64,000 bases of DNA from the NCBI RefSeq assembly GCF_017643475.1, contig NZ_JAEPNI010000002.1, forward strand, positions 310,001-374,000. Direction: 5' to 3'. Positions 23,894 through 33,275 of this stretch are shown piece after piece. The stretch comes from Maricaulis sp. Its GTDB lineage: Bacteria > Pseudomonadota > Alphaproteobacteria > Caulobacterales > Maricaulaceae. Each line of letters begins with the position of its first letter. Position 1 is the stretch's first letter. A program made the position numbers and the translations under genes. Below the pieces are notes generated by a model. It was given only the letters and a program-made list of their open reading frames with translations. It was not told the DNA's origin and ran no database searches.

Positions 23894-25784
23894 GTCGTCC
23901 TCGAAACCCACGTCGTCTGAGATAGATGCCGCGTCCGGAGAGCCAGCGCAATCGCTGCATGGACCCGAGCTCATCGCCGACTATGTCAAACGCCTGCCGT
24001 CAAAGCCGGGCGTTTACCGCATGTTCGACGAGGATGGGGCGGTTTTGTATGTCGGCAAGGCCCGCAATCTGAAAAACCGCGTCAGCAATTATGCCAATGG
24101 CCGCGGCCACTCCAATCGCATCGCCCTGATGATCGCCCTCACCCGCTCCATGGAGTTCGTGGTGACGCAGACCGAGACCGAGGCGCTGCTACTGGAAGCC
24201 AATCTGATCAAGCGATTAAAGCCGCGCTTCAATATCCTGCTTCGCGATGACAAGAGCTTTCCCTATATCCTGATCCGCCGCGATCACGCCGCGCCGCAAT
24301 TGCTCAAACACCGCGGGGCACGCAAGGTGAAGGGCGATTATTTCGGTCCGTTCGCTTCGGTCGGCGCGGTCAATCACACGCTCAACACTCTACAAAAAGC
24401 CTTCATGCTGCGCACCTGTACCGACAGTGTCTATGAAGGCCGCACCCGCCCCTGCATGCTCTATCAGATCAAGCGTTGTGCGGGGCCGTGCGTGGATCTC
24501 GTCACGCCCCAGGCCTATGACGAGCTGGTCTCCCAGGCGACGGATTTCCTGCGCGGCAAATCCAATGCCCTGCGCGAGGACTTGCAGGACCGCATGCAGA
24601 CCGCCTCGGACGAGCTGGATTTCGAACTCGCTGCCCGTCTGCGCGACCGCATCCGCGCCATCGCCGCGGTGACCACCGACCAGGGCATCAATCCGGACGG
24701 GATCGAGGAGGCCGATGTGATCGCTGTCGCCCAGGATGGCGGCAAGTCCTGTGTCCAGGTCTTCTTTTTCCGGGCCGGCCAGAACTGGGGCAACCAGTCC
24801 TTCTTCCCGCGCCATGACAGCGAGGCAGAACCCGCTGACGTGCTCGCCGCCTTCCTGGCGCAGTTCTACGACGACCGTCCCGCACCCGGCACGATCCTGC
24901 TCTCCCACACGGTGGAGGAAAGCGAGCTGATCTCCGAAGCACTGTCCCTGCGCGCGGAACGCAAGGTCAACCTTTTGGTGCCTCAGCGTGGCGAGAAGAA
25001 AAAACTGGTCGACCAGACCGCCCACAATGCCCGCGAGGCCCTCGCCCGCCGCCTGGCGGAAAGCGCCACCCAGACCCAGCTGCTGCAGGGTGTGCAACGT
25101 GTCTTCAAGCTGGAAGAGGAACCGACCCGGATCGAGGTCTATGACAACTCCCACATCCAGGGCACCAATGCGCTGGGCGCAATGATTGTCGCCGGGCCGG
25201 AAGGCTTCGAGAAAAACCATTATCGCCGTTTCAACATGAAGGGTGATGACGCCGCCACAAACGACGATTTCGCCATGATGGCCGCCATGATGCGCCGGCG
25301 TTTCTCGCGCCTGCTCAAGGAACGCGAGGAAGGCGCGCCCGTGCCCAGCCTCGTGCTGATCGATGGCGGCAAGGGGCAATTGTCCAGCGTGCTCAAGGTG
25401 ATGGAAGAGCTGGGCGTCACCGATATCCCGATCGCTGCCATCGCCAAGGGACCGGAACGTGATGCCGGCCGCGAGGCCTTCTACCTGCCCGGTGAAGCGC
25501 CGTTCAAAATGCCCATGAAGGACCCGGTCCTCTATTACCTCCAGCGCCTGCGCGATGAAGCCCACCGCTTTGCCATTGGCGGCCACCGGGCCAAGCGCAA
25601 GAAAGCCATGTCGGACAATCCGCTGGACGATGTCCCCGGCATCGGCCCGTCCCGCAAGAAGGCCCTGCTGGCCCATTTCGGATCGGCCAAGGCAGTGCGA
25701 AATGCGGCGCTGGCGGACCTGGAAGCGGTTGACGGCGTGTCCAAAGCCATGGCCAAACGCATACATGACTGGTTCCAGAGCTGA
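23892..25784 (+). CDS. uvrC: UvrABC excinuclease subunit C
   Basis: Makes both incisions in nucleotide excision repair. 630 residues. Domain order: GIY-YIG nuclease ([15 protein letters not shown] and [16 protein letters not shown], about residues 35-115), UvrB-binding UVR motif (about 210-250), the RNase H-like endonuclease ([18 protein letters not shown] and [11 protein letters not shown]), and two helix-hairpin-helix motifs ([27 protein letters not shown]). The start at 23892 is the best in-frame ATG but has no clear ribosome-binding site; its 5' end shares two bases with the divergent SDR start codon. Confidence 0.95.
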   Translation: MSSSKPTSSEIDAASGEPAQSLHGPELIADYVKRLPSKPGVYRMFDEDGAVLYVGKARNLKNRVSNYANGRGHSNRIALMIALTRSMEFVVTQTETEALLLEANLIKRLKPRFNILLRDDKSFPYILIRRDHAAPQLLKHRGARKVKGDYFGPFASVGAVNHTLNTLQKAFMLRTCTDSVYEGRTRPCMLYQIKRCAGPCVDLVTPQAYDELVSQATDFLRGKSNALREDLQDRMQTASDELDFELAARLRDRIRAIAAVTTDQGINPDGIEEADVIAVAQDGGKSCVQVFFFRAGQNWGNQSFFPRHDSEAEPADVLAAFLAQFYDDRPAPGTILLSHTVEESELISEALSLRAERKVNLLVPQRGEKKKLVDQTAHNAREALARRLAESATQTQLLQGVQRVFKLEEEPTRIEVYDNSHIQGTNALGAMIVAGPEGFEKNHYRRFNMKGDDAATNDDFAMMAAMMRRRFSRLLKEREEGAPVPSLVLIDGGKGQLSSVLKVMEELGVTDIPIAAIAKGPERDAGREAFYLPGEAPFKMPMKDPVLYYLQRLRDEAHRFAIGGHRAKRKKAMSDNPLDDVPGIGPSRKKALLAHFGSAKAVRNAALADLEAVDGVSKAMAKRIHDWFQS

Positions 25785-25787
25785 GAC

Positions 25788-26399
25788 ATGATCCGACACC
25801 TGCCCAACATCCTGACCCTTCTGCGCATTCTTGTCGGCGCCGCCGGCGCAATCGCGCTCTGGCTCTCCTGGCGCTGGGAAGCGAGCGGTGAGGTCCCGGC
25901 AGGCCTGGGCGATCCGGTCGCCGTGATCACCGGCCTGGCCAGTTTCGCGGTGTTTGCCTTCGTCTTTGCCGCGCTGACCGACTGGCTCGACGGATTCCTC
26001 GCCCGCAAGCTCAAGGCAGAGAGCACGCTGGGCGCCTTTCTCGACCCGATCGGCGACAAGGTGCTGGTCAACGGCTATCTGCTCGCCTATGCGGCCATCC
26101 TGTCCTTCCCTGTCGAGATCATCGTCCCGATCCTGGCGATCGTCAGCCGCGATATCATCGTGACCATCTTGCGTGTGTCCGGCGACAAGCCCGCCGGCGA
26201 GACCCTGCCGGTCTCGCTCTCGGCCAAACTCAAAACCGTCCTGGCCATGCTGACCGCCGGCTTCCCGCTGCTGGCCTTCGTGATGGGATGGCAATCCACC
26301 GACTGGGCCCTGCTCGTCTGGATCGGTGCCTTGTGGCTGACGGCATCCATGACCCTGCTGACCGGGCTCAACTATCTGATTGAGAAACGGGCGGGGTAG
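25788..26399 (+). CDS. pgsA: CDP-diacylglycerol-glycerol-3-phosphate 3-phosphatidyltransferase
   Basis: Makes phosphatidylglycerol phosphate in the inner membrane. 203 residues with about four to five helices. The CDP-alcohol phosphotransferase motif D-x2-DG-x2-AR-x8-G-x3-D-x3-D is complete: TDWLDGFLARKLKAES, then TLGAFLDPIGDK (residues about 64-91). It follows uvrC by 3 bases, so it is probably in the same operon. Confidence 0.93.
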   Translation: MIRHLPNILTLLRILVGAAGAIALWLSWRWEASGEVPAGLGDPVAVITGLASFAVFAFVFAALTDWLDGFLARKLKAESTLGAFLDPIGDKVLVNGYLLAYAAILSFPVEIIVPILAIVSRDIIVTILRVSGDKPAGETLPVSLSAKLKTVLAMLTAGFPLLAFVMGWQSTDWALLVWIGALWLTASMTLLTGLNYLIEKRAG

Positions 26400-26440
26400 T
26401 ATTGGGTCTCTCCGCGTTTTTAGCGCCCCTCCCCACACAC

Positions 26441-26537
26441 CGTCATCACCCGGCTTGTCCGGGTGACCTCGACCATCCTGCTGCCAGGTTAGCTAAGGTC
26501 CCCCGGATGATCGCTGCGCGACCACCGTGGGATGACG
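26441..26537. repeat. Intergenic repeat, GTCATC/GATGAC ends
   Basis: Begins CGTCATCACCCGGC and ends GTGGGATGACGG, giving inverted ends of the same kind as 21548-21660. The inner part contains the CCCGGCTTGTCCGGG hairpin. It follows pgsA directly; the overlapping open frame 26402-26944 is not credible. Confidence 0.55.
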
Positions 26538-26560
26538 GAAATGAGAGAGCTCATTTTGTT

Positions 26561-26665
26561 TCCTCCTTTCCCTTGATGGAAAAGGTGCCCACGAAGTGGG
26601 TGGATAGGGTGCGGCCCGAAGGGCCGAAAAGAGACTCTTGTTGGCGCCTGCGGCGCGCACCCACT
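26561..26665. repeat. Intergenic three-hairpin repeat family C, copy 1
   Basis: Matches 50178-50275 closely: CCTTTCCCTTGATGGAAAAGG hairpin, CCCACGAAGTGGG hairpin, then GGATAGGGTGCGGCCCGAA with GGGCC, and a degraded tail GCGCCTGCGGCGCGC. With the previous repeat it fills most of the 333-base gap between pgsA and the propeller gene. Confidence 0.75.
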
Positions 26666-26732
26666 CCTTCTCCGCCTTCGCCGCTCAAGTCGATGCCTTC
26701 AGGATTGATGTCTGATGTCTTGAGAGACCGGA

Positions 26733-28022
26733 TTACCCGGCGCTGCCCAAGCTTGGTAATTCTCCGTTTGGCCCCACGCGGAACAGCCAACCATACCATC
26801 CTCTTCGGTCCATTACGGGTTCACCGTTCGTGGTTGCTCCGGCGACAAGTGCGGAACCGTCCTCAAGCATGTAAACAGCTCGAGCATGATCGGAACCGGA
26901 CGACCCGAACGTTTCGACCCGGATCAACTCTCCGTCTGAGCTGATCCAGACCAGCAGAGCATCGAGCTCACCACTTTGGGGGTCGCTGGTATGACCAACA
27001 GCGAAGACGCCGCCCTCCGGAGTTGCCGCCAGACCAGTCACGCGTTGCATACCGAGACCCAAGGCAACCGGGTTTGTGCCTCGACTAGGTAGCGATAGAT
27101 CAAGCTCCACCTCGTGGAGGACCTCTCCATCAGCATCGACACGAATGAGCACGGTTTGCGCTAGGCCTCCAACCGCCCCAGCCATCCACGCACCACCGTC
27201 TTCAGTCGCCAATACTGCATCGAACGATGCACTATAACTGCCCGTACCAAAAAACCGCTCGAACAACGGGTTACCTTCGCGATCAAAGCGCCCGATCCAT
27301 GCTCGGATCCCTGTACGCGGATTGCCTGTCGATTTCTTGCCTACGACCCAGATTTCTCCGTCAGGTGTCAATGCTGCACTTCTCGCCATATCATCTCCAG
27401 GCGAGTGTGATCGGTAGGTCCAAACTGGATTCAAGGAATCACTGAAACGGATGATTTCAACATCCTGGCCTGTCGGCTGCTCTGCCCCCCTGGCGCTGCC
27501 AACCGACTGAACGACGAACATTCCGCCGCCCTCTAGCGGCAATAGAGCCTCAGCTCCGTTGTAAGTCATACTTTCGTGGAAACCGCGGTCCGGTTCGGGT
27601 TCGGCTTCGGTGAAGCTATAGACAAATAGCCCCTCCGGTCCTCGTGGCTGCGAGTAAAAGTCACTGTAAAACCCTGCTGTCCAAACCTGCCCGTCTGCAG
27701 CAACAGATACGCGGCCCCAGCGGGCGATCACGCCTTGCCCATAACCATGATCGTCCAGAATTTCCCCAGCCTGACTCAATCGAACGATACGAGCTCCGCC
27801 GCTCGCTTCGCAACCGCGGCCGACCACCCAGATCCTTCCAGAATTGTCCACAGCGAGGCTGCTCGGTTCGTCGACAATGACTGTTTCAATCAAACGGCTC
27901 CAATACTCGCCGCCAGCATTGACCGTGGACTCCAAGTCCGGAGGAATTTGGCAGGTGGCCCCCTGCGCAGTAGCGCTCGATGCACCGAACACCATCGCCG
28001 CAATCGCAAACCCAGCGCGCAT
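26733..28022 (-). CDS. Secreted beta-propeller protein of unknown function
   Basis: A 429-residue exported protein with a signal peptide (cleavage near ATAQG). The body has seven or so blades with the recurring pattern 'G-x-I-W-V-V-G' and 'D-G-G-x-W-x-A-G', for example SGRIWVVGRG, DGQVWTAGF, DGEIWVVGKK, DGGAWMAGA, EGGVFAVGH and DGSALVAGAT. That is typical of NHL/SBBP-like propellers that bind ligands outside the cytoplasm. I preferred ATG 28022, with GAGGGTG upstream, over GTG at 28028. Its GC is visibly lower than neighbours and it is bracketed by repeats, so it may have been acquired. Confidence 0.7.
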   Translation of the reverse strand: MRAGFAIAAMVFGASSATAQGATCQIPPDLESTVNAGGEYWSRLIETVIVDEPSSLAVDNSGRIWVVGRGCEASGGARIVRLSQAGEILDDHGYGQGVIARWGRVSVAADGQVWTAGFYSDFYSQPRGPEGLFVYSFTEAEPEPDRGFHESMTYNGAEALLPLEGGGMFVVQSVGSARGAEQPTGQDVEIIRFSDSLNPVWTYRSHSPGDDMARSAALTPDGEIWVVGKKSTGNPRTGIRAWIGRFDREGNPLFERFFGTGSYSASFDAVLATEDGGAWMAGAVGGLAQTVLIRVDADGEVLHEVELDLSLPSRGTNPVALGLGMQRVTGLAATPEGGVFAVGHTSDPQSGELDALLVWISSDGELIRVETFGSSGSDHARAVYMLEDGSALVAGATTNGEPVMDRRGWYGWLFRVGPNGELPSLGSAG

Positions 28023-28207
28023 TTTCACCCCTCAACTCGCAATGTCACGTTGAGTTTGATCAAGCCGTATACGACCGAGCAGGTCAATAGAACAAGGATG
28101 CACCAACAAGAAGAAATGGTGACACGCCCAATCCACCAAAACGCTCCAACCTCCGGGCCCCGGCACGAGGCCGGGGAAAAGTTGCGGAGATTGCCGCTCC
28201 GCTCCAT

Positions 28208-28318
28208 CGTCAGCCTGATGAAGATCAGGGCCCAGTTCAAAGGGCTCGGTGGTCGTGACCTGTTCTAAGACAATATCGCTCGATGAACTGGGTCCCAACT
28301 TTCGTTGGGATGACGGGA
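28208..28318. repeat. Intergenic repeat family B, copy 1
   Basis: Matches 50040-50158: both start GTCA-CCTGA-GAAG and continue GGGCCCAGTTC-AAGGGC, then after a variable centre end GAACTGGGTCCC with a short hairpin and GGGATGACGG. GGGCCCAGTTC and GAACTGGGTCCC are inverted, so the whole unit can fold. It sits in the 465-base gap 28023-28487, which otherwise shows only short GC-rich hairpins. Confidence 0.65.
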
Positions 28319-28487
28319 TTGGGCACGCGCAGGTCGCCTCCATCTCTCATCCCACAGCAAAAACCGCGGCCTCACCCGATATCGGCACTGGTGCAAAACC
28401 GACAGAGCGCATTATGCTCCCGTTTGACGACCACCGGCACCCGGCCAGCGACAACCACCCGGCCCGAACCAGGGAGGACCCCGCCCC

Positions 28488-29189
28488 TTGAACGACACGC
28501 CTTTTGAAGACGCGCACATTCTGGTCGTTGATGATGATGACCGCATCCGTGCCTTGCTGAAACGTTTCCTGCAGGAGCGCGGATATCGCGTATCAACGGC
28601 GGCCAATGCCGAAAAGGCGCTGTCGACCATGAAGGCGCTGGAGTTTGATCTCTTGGTGCTCGACGTGATGATGCCCGGCATGGACGGGTTCGAGCTGACC
28701 AGAACCATTCGCGAGAAACAGGAAACGCCCATCCTCCTGCTCACCGCCCGGGGCGAGGCCCAGGACCGGATCGAGGGGCTCAGCCTGGGGGCGGACGATT
28801 ATCTGGCCAAACCGTTTGAGCCGGAGGAGCTGGTCCTGCGTCTCAACGCCATCCTGCGCCGCACGAAAGTCCAGTCCACGGTGATCAAGCGGGTGGAGTT
28901 CGGGGAGTGGTGTTTCGATGTCGAGCGCGAACAACTCACCCGTGCCGGCGAAACCACCCGCCTGACCGGTGGTGAAAGCGCCCTGCTCGCAGCGCTGGCA
29001 GCCAGTGCCGGCCAGACCGTATCCCGCCTGACCCTGTCGGAACGCACCGGTGCCGGCGAACGGGCTGTGGACGTCCAGGTCACCCGCCTGCGCCGCAAGA
29101 TCGAGAAAGACCCCAAGGAACCGCTTCACCTACAGACCGTCAGGGGCGAGGGTTATCGCCTGGCCGCTGACCCGGTGTTCGAGAGCTGA
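28488..29189 (+). CDS. OmpR-family response regulator
   Basis: A 233-residue two-domain regulator. Receiver: acidic pocket VVDDDDR, phospho-acceptor Asp59 in LVLDVMMPGMDG, TLL-type switch in LLLTARGEA and Lys in YLAKPFEPEEL. C-terminal winged helix (about residues 140-230) ends in DVQVTRLRRKIEKDP, then LQTVRGEGYRL. It binds DNA when phosphorylated. Nine bases separate it from an EnvZ-like kinase, its partner. The regulon is not deducible; by type it is OmpR/EnvZ-like envelope stress control. Confidence 0.92.
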   Translation: MNDTPFEDAHILVVDDDDRIRALLKRFLQERGYRVSTAANAEKALSTMKALEFDLLVLDVMMPGMDGFELTRTIREKQETPILLLTARGEAQDRIEGLSLGADDYLAKPFEPEELVLRLNAILRRTKVQSTVIKRVEFGEWCFDVEREQLTRAGETTRLTGGESALLAALAASAGQTVSRLTLSERTGAGERAVDVQVTRLRRKIEKDPKEPLHLQTVRGEGYRLAADPVFES

Positions 29190-29198
29190 TCCGAGCCG

Positions 29199-30515
29199 AT
29201 GAACCTTATCCGTCGCCTCACACCCAAGGGCCTGTTTGCCCGCACCCTGCTGATCATCGTCATGCCTGTGGCGCTGATGCAGGTGGCGGTGGCCTGGTCC
29301 TTTTTCGAGGAACACTGGGAGACGGTGACCAGCCGCCTTTCTGAAGGGGTGGCTGGCGATATCGCCATGATGACGGCGCTTTACGAACAATCCGGCGACG
29401 ACCTCGAAAGCTTCGATCGACTGGCGGACACAGCTTACGAGACGATGCGCCTCTCCGTGGACTTCCGACCGGAAGAGACGCTGCCAACCTCGCGGCGCTC
29501 CTCCTTTTTCCGCACACTGGACCGGACCCTCAACAGCGCGCTGTCCGACCAGATCACCAATGATTTCTGGTTCGATACCACGCGCTATCCCAGCTATGTG
29601 GACGTCCGGGTTGAGGTGGATGAAGGCGTATTGCGTTTCATCGCCCTGCGCGAACGGGTTTTCGCCACGACCGGGCATATCTTCCTGTTATGGATCATCG
29701 GGGCCTCGACCCTGCTGACAGCGGTCTCGGTCGTATTCATCCGCAACCAGGTCAAACCCATCCGACGCCTCGCCGATGCCGCCGAGCAATTCGGCCGCGG
29801 CCAGGATGTCGCCCATTTCCGTCCCTCCGGGGCCACCGAGGTGCGCCAGGCCGCTCATGCCTTCCTGGGCATGCGAGCGAGGATCAAACGCCACCTCGAA
29901 CAGCGCACGGCCATTCTCGCCGGCGTCAGCCATGACCTGCGCACGCCCCTCACCCGGCTCAAGCTACAACTCGCCCTCATGCCGGCCAGTCCGGAACGGG
30001 ATGATGCCAAGGCGGATATCGCCGCGATGGAAGAGATGCTGGACGAGTATCTCGACTTTGCGCGTGGCCAGCTGGTCGAGGCCACCGAGCGTTTCGACCT
30101 GGGCCAGCTGGCCGAACAGGTCGTCGACAATGCCCGGCGCGGGGATGTCGATATCGAATTTGTCAGCGAACCGGACCTGTTTGCAGAGGTCCGCGCCGTG
30201 ACCGTCCAGCGTGCTCTGGAAAATCTCATCGGCAATGCCACCAGTTTCGGCAACAGCGTTCGTGTCACGGTCGCACGCGCGGGTTCGCGGATCGAAATGA
30301 GTGTCGAGGATAATGGTCCCGGCATTCCGGAAGACCAGTATGACGAGGCGCTGAAGCCGTTCAACCGCCTGGATGAAAGCCGCAACCAGAACCGCAAGGG
30401 TGTCGGGCTGGGCCTGGCCATCGCACGCGATGTCGCCCGCAATCACGGTGGTGAAATGCGGCTGGGCAAGAGCGATCTGGGTGGCCTGAAGGCGACGCTG
30501 AGTCTGCCGGGCTAG
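29199..30515 (+). CDS. EnvZ-like sensor histidine kinase
   Basis: 438 residues: TM1 (about 14-34), periplasmic domain (about 35-150), TM2 (about 155-178), HAMP (RNQVKPIRRLADAAEQFGRG), HisKA with SHDLRTPLTRLKLQLALMP (His245) and HATPase (LENLIGNATSF, EDNGPGIPEDQ, GVGLGLAIARDV). The short dimerisation helix and the DLRTPLTRLKL pattern are those of EnvZ. It phosphorylates the OmpR-type regulator just upstream. Its stop shares CTAG (30512-30515) with the convergent proC gene. Confidence 0.92.
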   Translation: MNLIRRLTPKGLFARTLLIIVMPVALMQVAVAWSFFEEHWETVTSRLSEGVAGDIAMMTALYEQSGDDLESFDRLADTAYETMRLSVDFRPEETLPTSRRSSFFRTLDRTLNSALSDQITNDFWFDTTRYPSYVDVRVEVDEGVLRFIALRERVFATTGHIFLLWIIGASTLLTAVSVVFIRNQVKPIRRLADAAEQFGRGQDVAHFRPSGATEVRQAAHAFLGMRARIKRHLEQRTAILAGVSHDLRTPLTRLKLQLALMPASPERDDAKADIAAMEEMLDEYLDFARGQLVEATERFDLGQLAEQVVDNARRGDVDIEFVSEPDLFAEVRAVTVQRALENLIGNATSFGNSVRVTVARAGSRIEMSVEDNGPGIPEDQYDEALKPFNRLDESRNQNRKGVGLGLAIARDVARNHGGEMRLGKSDLGGLKATLSLPG

Positions 30516-31354
30516 TTATTGTCCGGATCTGCGCCCATCTGGCGGGAACGTCGCTCGGCGGCGTTGACGGCCATGCGCACAAGTTCCGGCAAACCGCCAC
30601 CTGCACCCATCAACACGTCCAGAGCCGCCTGGGTCGTCCCGTTCGGCGATGTGACCGCGCGGCGCAGGGCCTGCGGATCTTTCTCGGACGCTGCGAGCAA
30701 GGCTCCGGCACCGATCACCGTCTGGCGCGCCAGCTTGTCGGCCAGTTCACGCGGCAGGCCTTCGCCAAAGCCCGCGCCTGCCAGCGCCTCGGCCAGCAGG
30801 AAGACGTAAGCCGGACCGGAACCGGATACAGCAGTAACCGCGCCCAGCAGGCGCTCGTCACGGACCCATTCCACTTCTCCGGCAACGGAAAGCAGCTTGG
30901 TCGCGCTCTTCTCGATCGCTTCACCGGCGAGGTTGGAGACACAGACGGAAATGCCCGCGCCCACAGCAGCGGGCGTATTCGGCATGGCACGCACGATCGG
31001 GCGATCGCCAAAGACGGTTTCCAGTCGCTTGATCGTGGTGCCGGCCATGATCGAGATCACGGCGGTCTCCGGCGCCAGGACCGGCGCCAGTGTCGGTGCG
31101 ATCTTGTCGAGCATTTGCGGCTTGATCGCAACCAGGACGGTGGCGACCTGGGTGGACATGGCCAGCGTCATCGCCGGCGCGTGTTCCAGGCCATGTTCTT
31201 CGATCAGGGCCTGGACCTCGTCACTCGGGCTGGGATCCAGCACGATGACGTTTTCAGGCTTGATGCCGGTGGATTTACGGCGAAGCCAGCCCGCAAGCAG
31301 GGCTCCACCCATATGTCCCGCGCCCAGAAGGGCGATCTTTTGCGCGTTGCTCAT
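30512..31354 (-). CDS. proC: Pyrroline-5-carboxylate reductase
   Basis: Last step of proline synthesis: pyrroline-5-carboxylate plus NAD(P)H to proline. 280 residues, standard length. Rossmann motif LLGAGHMGGALL at the N terminus, VRAMPNTPAAVGAG mid-protein, and the C-terminal signature GSGPAYVFLLAEALAGAG with TSPNGTTQAAL. Third of three leftward genes (ubiK, ybjN-like, proC); the small gap (8 bases) to the YbjN gene suggests one transcript. Confidence 0.95.
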   Translation of the reverse strand: MSNAQKIALLGAGHMGGALLAGWLRRKSTGIKPENVIVLDPSPSDEVQALIEEHGLEHAPAMTLAMSTQVATVLVAIKPQMLDKIAPTLAPVLAPETAVISIMAGTTIKRLETVFGDRPIVRAMPNTPAAVGAGISVCVSNLAGEAIEKSATKLLSVAGEVEWVRDERLLGAVTAVSGSGPAYVFLLAEALAGAGFGEGLPRELADKLARQTVIGAGALLAASEKDPQALRRAVTSPNGTTQAALDVLMGAGGGLPELVRMAVNAAERRSRQMGADPDNN

Positions 31355-31362
31355 CGAGACTG

Positions 31363-31866
31363 TTATGCCTCACCCGCGGTTTCGAACATAGCGGCGGCGG
31401 CAGCTTCCTGCGGGCTTTTTCCACCCCAGACCAGGAAATGAAACGCCGGATAGAAACGCTCACCCGCCTCCCGTGCCGCGGCCAGCATGGCTGCAGCCTG
31501 TGCCGGAGAGACGCTTTCACCGCCCGGAACGGCAATGGCATGGCGGTAGAGAATGGAACCATCCTCGGCCCAGACATCGAAATGGCCCATCCACAGCTTT
31601 TCGTTCAGGCGCGCGACAAGCTCGCAGACCTCGCTGAAACGATTGGCCGGGATTTTCAGGTCAAGGCTGGCACAGATGTGCAGCGCATCCAGCTCCGGAC
31701 GCCAGGCGAACCAGATCTGGTGATCACGCCAATTGCCCGGCGCGCTGAGATGCAGCTCGCCACCTTCGTCACGATCATAGGGAAATTGTTCAGCGATGAC
31801 GGCCTGTTCGACCGCGTCAAGCGGATCAGTCACGCTGAGCGTGACATCGTCGGAAAGCAGGTCCAT
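31363..31866 (-). CDS. YbjN-domain protein
   Basis: A 167-residue soluble protein of the YbjN family (putative sensory/type III chaperone-like fold). The pattern DPLDAVEQAVIAEQFPYDR, WRPELDALHICASLDLKIP and ARLNEKLWMGHFDVW is characteristic. Function is unknown; in alphaproteobacteria it commonly lies beside proC, as here. I chose ATG 31866 with GGAGACGACCC upstream; the frame is open to 31938 but without a ribosome-binding site. Confidence 0.82.
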   Translation of the reverse strand: MDLLSDDVTLSVTDPLDAVEQAVIAEQFPYDRDEGGELHLSAPGNWRDHQIWFAWRPELDALHICASLDLKIPANRFSEVCELVARLNEKLWMGHFDVWAEDGSILYRHAIAVPGGESVSPAQAAAMLAAAREAGERFYPAFHFLVWGGKSPQEAAAAAMFETAGEA

Positions 31867-31961
31867 GGGGTCGTCTCCCTCATCCGCTGGCGATTCACAC
31901 CGCCATATGACGGTATGCCTCTGCCCGGGCGGGTGCAATAAAAAGCGCGGCTTTCGCGCTA

Positions 31962-32270
31962 TCAGTCTGTGGATTTCGTCGCGGCCGTTTTGGCCTTGCT
32001 GGCACGCGGTTTTCGCGTCGCTGCTGGTTTCTTTGCCTTTTCAAGCTTTTCCAGCCGGGCCTCCAGGGCTGCGATCTGGTCATGCGCATCGGCGAGCGAG
32101 GCTTTGACAGCGTCGTATTCCTCGCGGCTGACCAGGTCCATATCCGCGACCAGGCGATCCGCCTGGGCCCGGAAAACGGCCTGCGCTTCCTCGCCGACAG
32201 CCTGGGCTGCCCCGACGGCATCAGTCATCAAATCTGCGAAATCATTGAGAAGCGGGTTGCGCGTTTGCAT
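31962..32270 (-). CDS. ubiK: Ubiquinone biosynthesis accessory factor UbiK (BMFP)
   Basis: A 102-residue protein: an N-terminal amphipathic helix (NPLLNDFADLMTDAVGAA), then a coiled coil (SREEYDAVKASLADAHDQ, then IAALEARLEKLEK) and a lysine/alanine-rich basic tail. This is the membrane fusogenic BMFP/UbiK architecture. UbiK helps ubiquinone biosynthesis proteins assemble, as shown in enterobacteria. The frame is open far upstream (to 33146) over lgt, so the start at MQTRNPLL is chosen by family length. Divergent from lgt. Confidence 0.82.
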   Translation of the reverse strand: MQTRNPLLNDFADLMTDAVGAAQAVGEEAQAVFRAQADRLVADMDLVSREEYDAVKASLADAHDQIAALEARLEKLEKAKKPAATRKPRASKAKTAATKSTD

Positions 32271-32375
32271 CAAAGAAAGCCATTTATCAAAAGTTCGTTC
32301 TCCTATATGCGGCGGGACAGAGAAAAGCGCAACGCGCTGTTCCGTCACAGATGCATCTCGAAATGAGTAGCCGCC

Positions 32376-33275
32376 ATGCAGACCTGCCCAGCCAGTTTCG
32401 ACCTGATCGACCCGATCCTGTTCACGATCGGACCGGATGGCTTCACCCTGGGAACCCATGAGCCGGCCTGGTTTGCCCTGCGCTGGTATGCGCTGGCCTA
32501 TATCGCGGGCCTGATGCTGGGCTGGCGCTACATGATCTCTCTCTCGCGTCGCGCCAACATGTGGCATCCGCGCGACGACAAGAAAGGCAAGGCACCGTTC
32601 AGCGAGGCCCAGGTGGACGACCTGCTGATCTGGGCGACGCTGGGCGTCATTCTGGGTGGCCGACTGGGTTATGTCGTCTTCTACATGCCCGAAATGATCT
32701 GGGAACGGCCGCTGGACATCATTTTCGGCATCACCGATGGCGGTATGGCCTTCCATGGCGGGTTGATCGGCGTTGGCCTGGCGCTGTGGTATTTCGCCCG
32801 CTCGCAAAAGCTCAATCTCTGGCAGATCGCCGACGCGGCGGCCGTCGTCACACCGATTGGTCTGTTCTTCGGGCGCATGGCCAACTTCATCAATGGCGAG
32901 CTGTGGGGCCGCCCCTGGGATGGCCCCTGGGCGATGACCTTTGCCAATGATCCCTATTGTGTGCCGCGCCATCCCAGCCAGCTCTACGAAGCCGCACTGG
33001 AAGGCCTGGCCCTGTTTGCCATCATCAATATTGCGACGTGGAAATTCCGCTCGCTGGCCAAGCCGGGTCTCAATGCCGGCCTCTTCCTTCTGTGTTACGG
33101 CCTGTTCCGGGCGCTGATGGAAACCGTGCGCGAACCCGATGCTCACATGCCCGAAGCCCTGCAGGGCATCGTCACCATGGGCATGCTGCTCTCCCTGCCG
33201 ATGATCGGACTGGGTGCGTGGCTGATCTGGCGCAACGTCAAGGATGACCTCAAGCTTCCGGCCGGCAAAGCATGA
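32376..33275 (+). CDS. lgt: Prolipoprotein diacylglyceryl transferase
   Basis: Inner-membrane enzyme that transfers diacylglycerol from phosphatidylglycerol to the lipobox cysteine of prolipoproteins. 299 residues with seven helices. Signatures: LRWYALAYIAGLMLGWRY, DGGMAFHGGLIGVGLALW and GRMANFINGELWGRP. The many lipoproteins in this window depend on it. Its end overlaps the next gene by ATGA (33272-33275). Confidence 0.95.
   Translation: MQTCPASFDLIDPILFTIGPDGFTLGTHEPAWFALRWYALAYIAGLMLGWRYMISLSRRANMWHPRDDKKGKAPFSEAQVDDLLIWATLGVILGGRLGYVVFYMPEMIWERPLDIIFGITDGGMAFHGGLIGVGLALWYFARSQKLNLWQIADAAAVVTPIGLFFGRMANFINGELWGRPWDGPWAMTFANDPYCVPRHPSQLYEAALEGLALFAIINIATWKFRSLAKPGLNAGLFLLCYGLFRALMETVREPDAHMPEALQGIVTMGMLLSLPMIGLGAWLIWRNVKDDLKLPAGKA

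Noticed and set aside
24390-26438. 682-residue open frame on the minus strand opposite uvrC and pgsA
   Set aside because: It overlaps two clearly identified genes and its translation is low-complexity in Gly, Gln and Asp; a codon-position artefact.
26402-26944. 180-residue forward frame after pgsA
   Set aside because: Composed of two repeats and then antisense to the propeller gene.
32271-33146. Upstream extension of the UbiK frame across lgt
   Set aside because: UbiK proteins are about 100 residues; the extension is antisense to lgt and has no domain.
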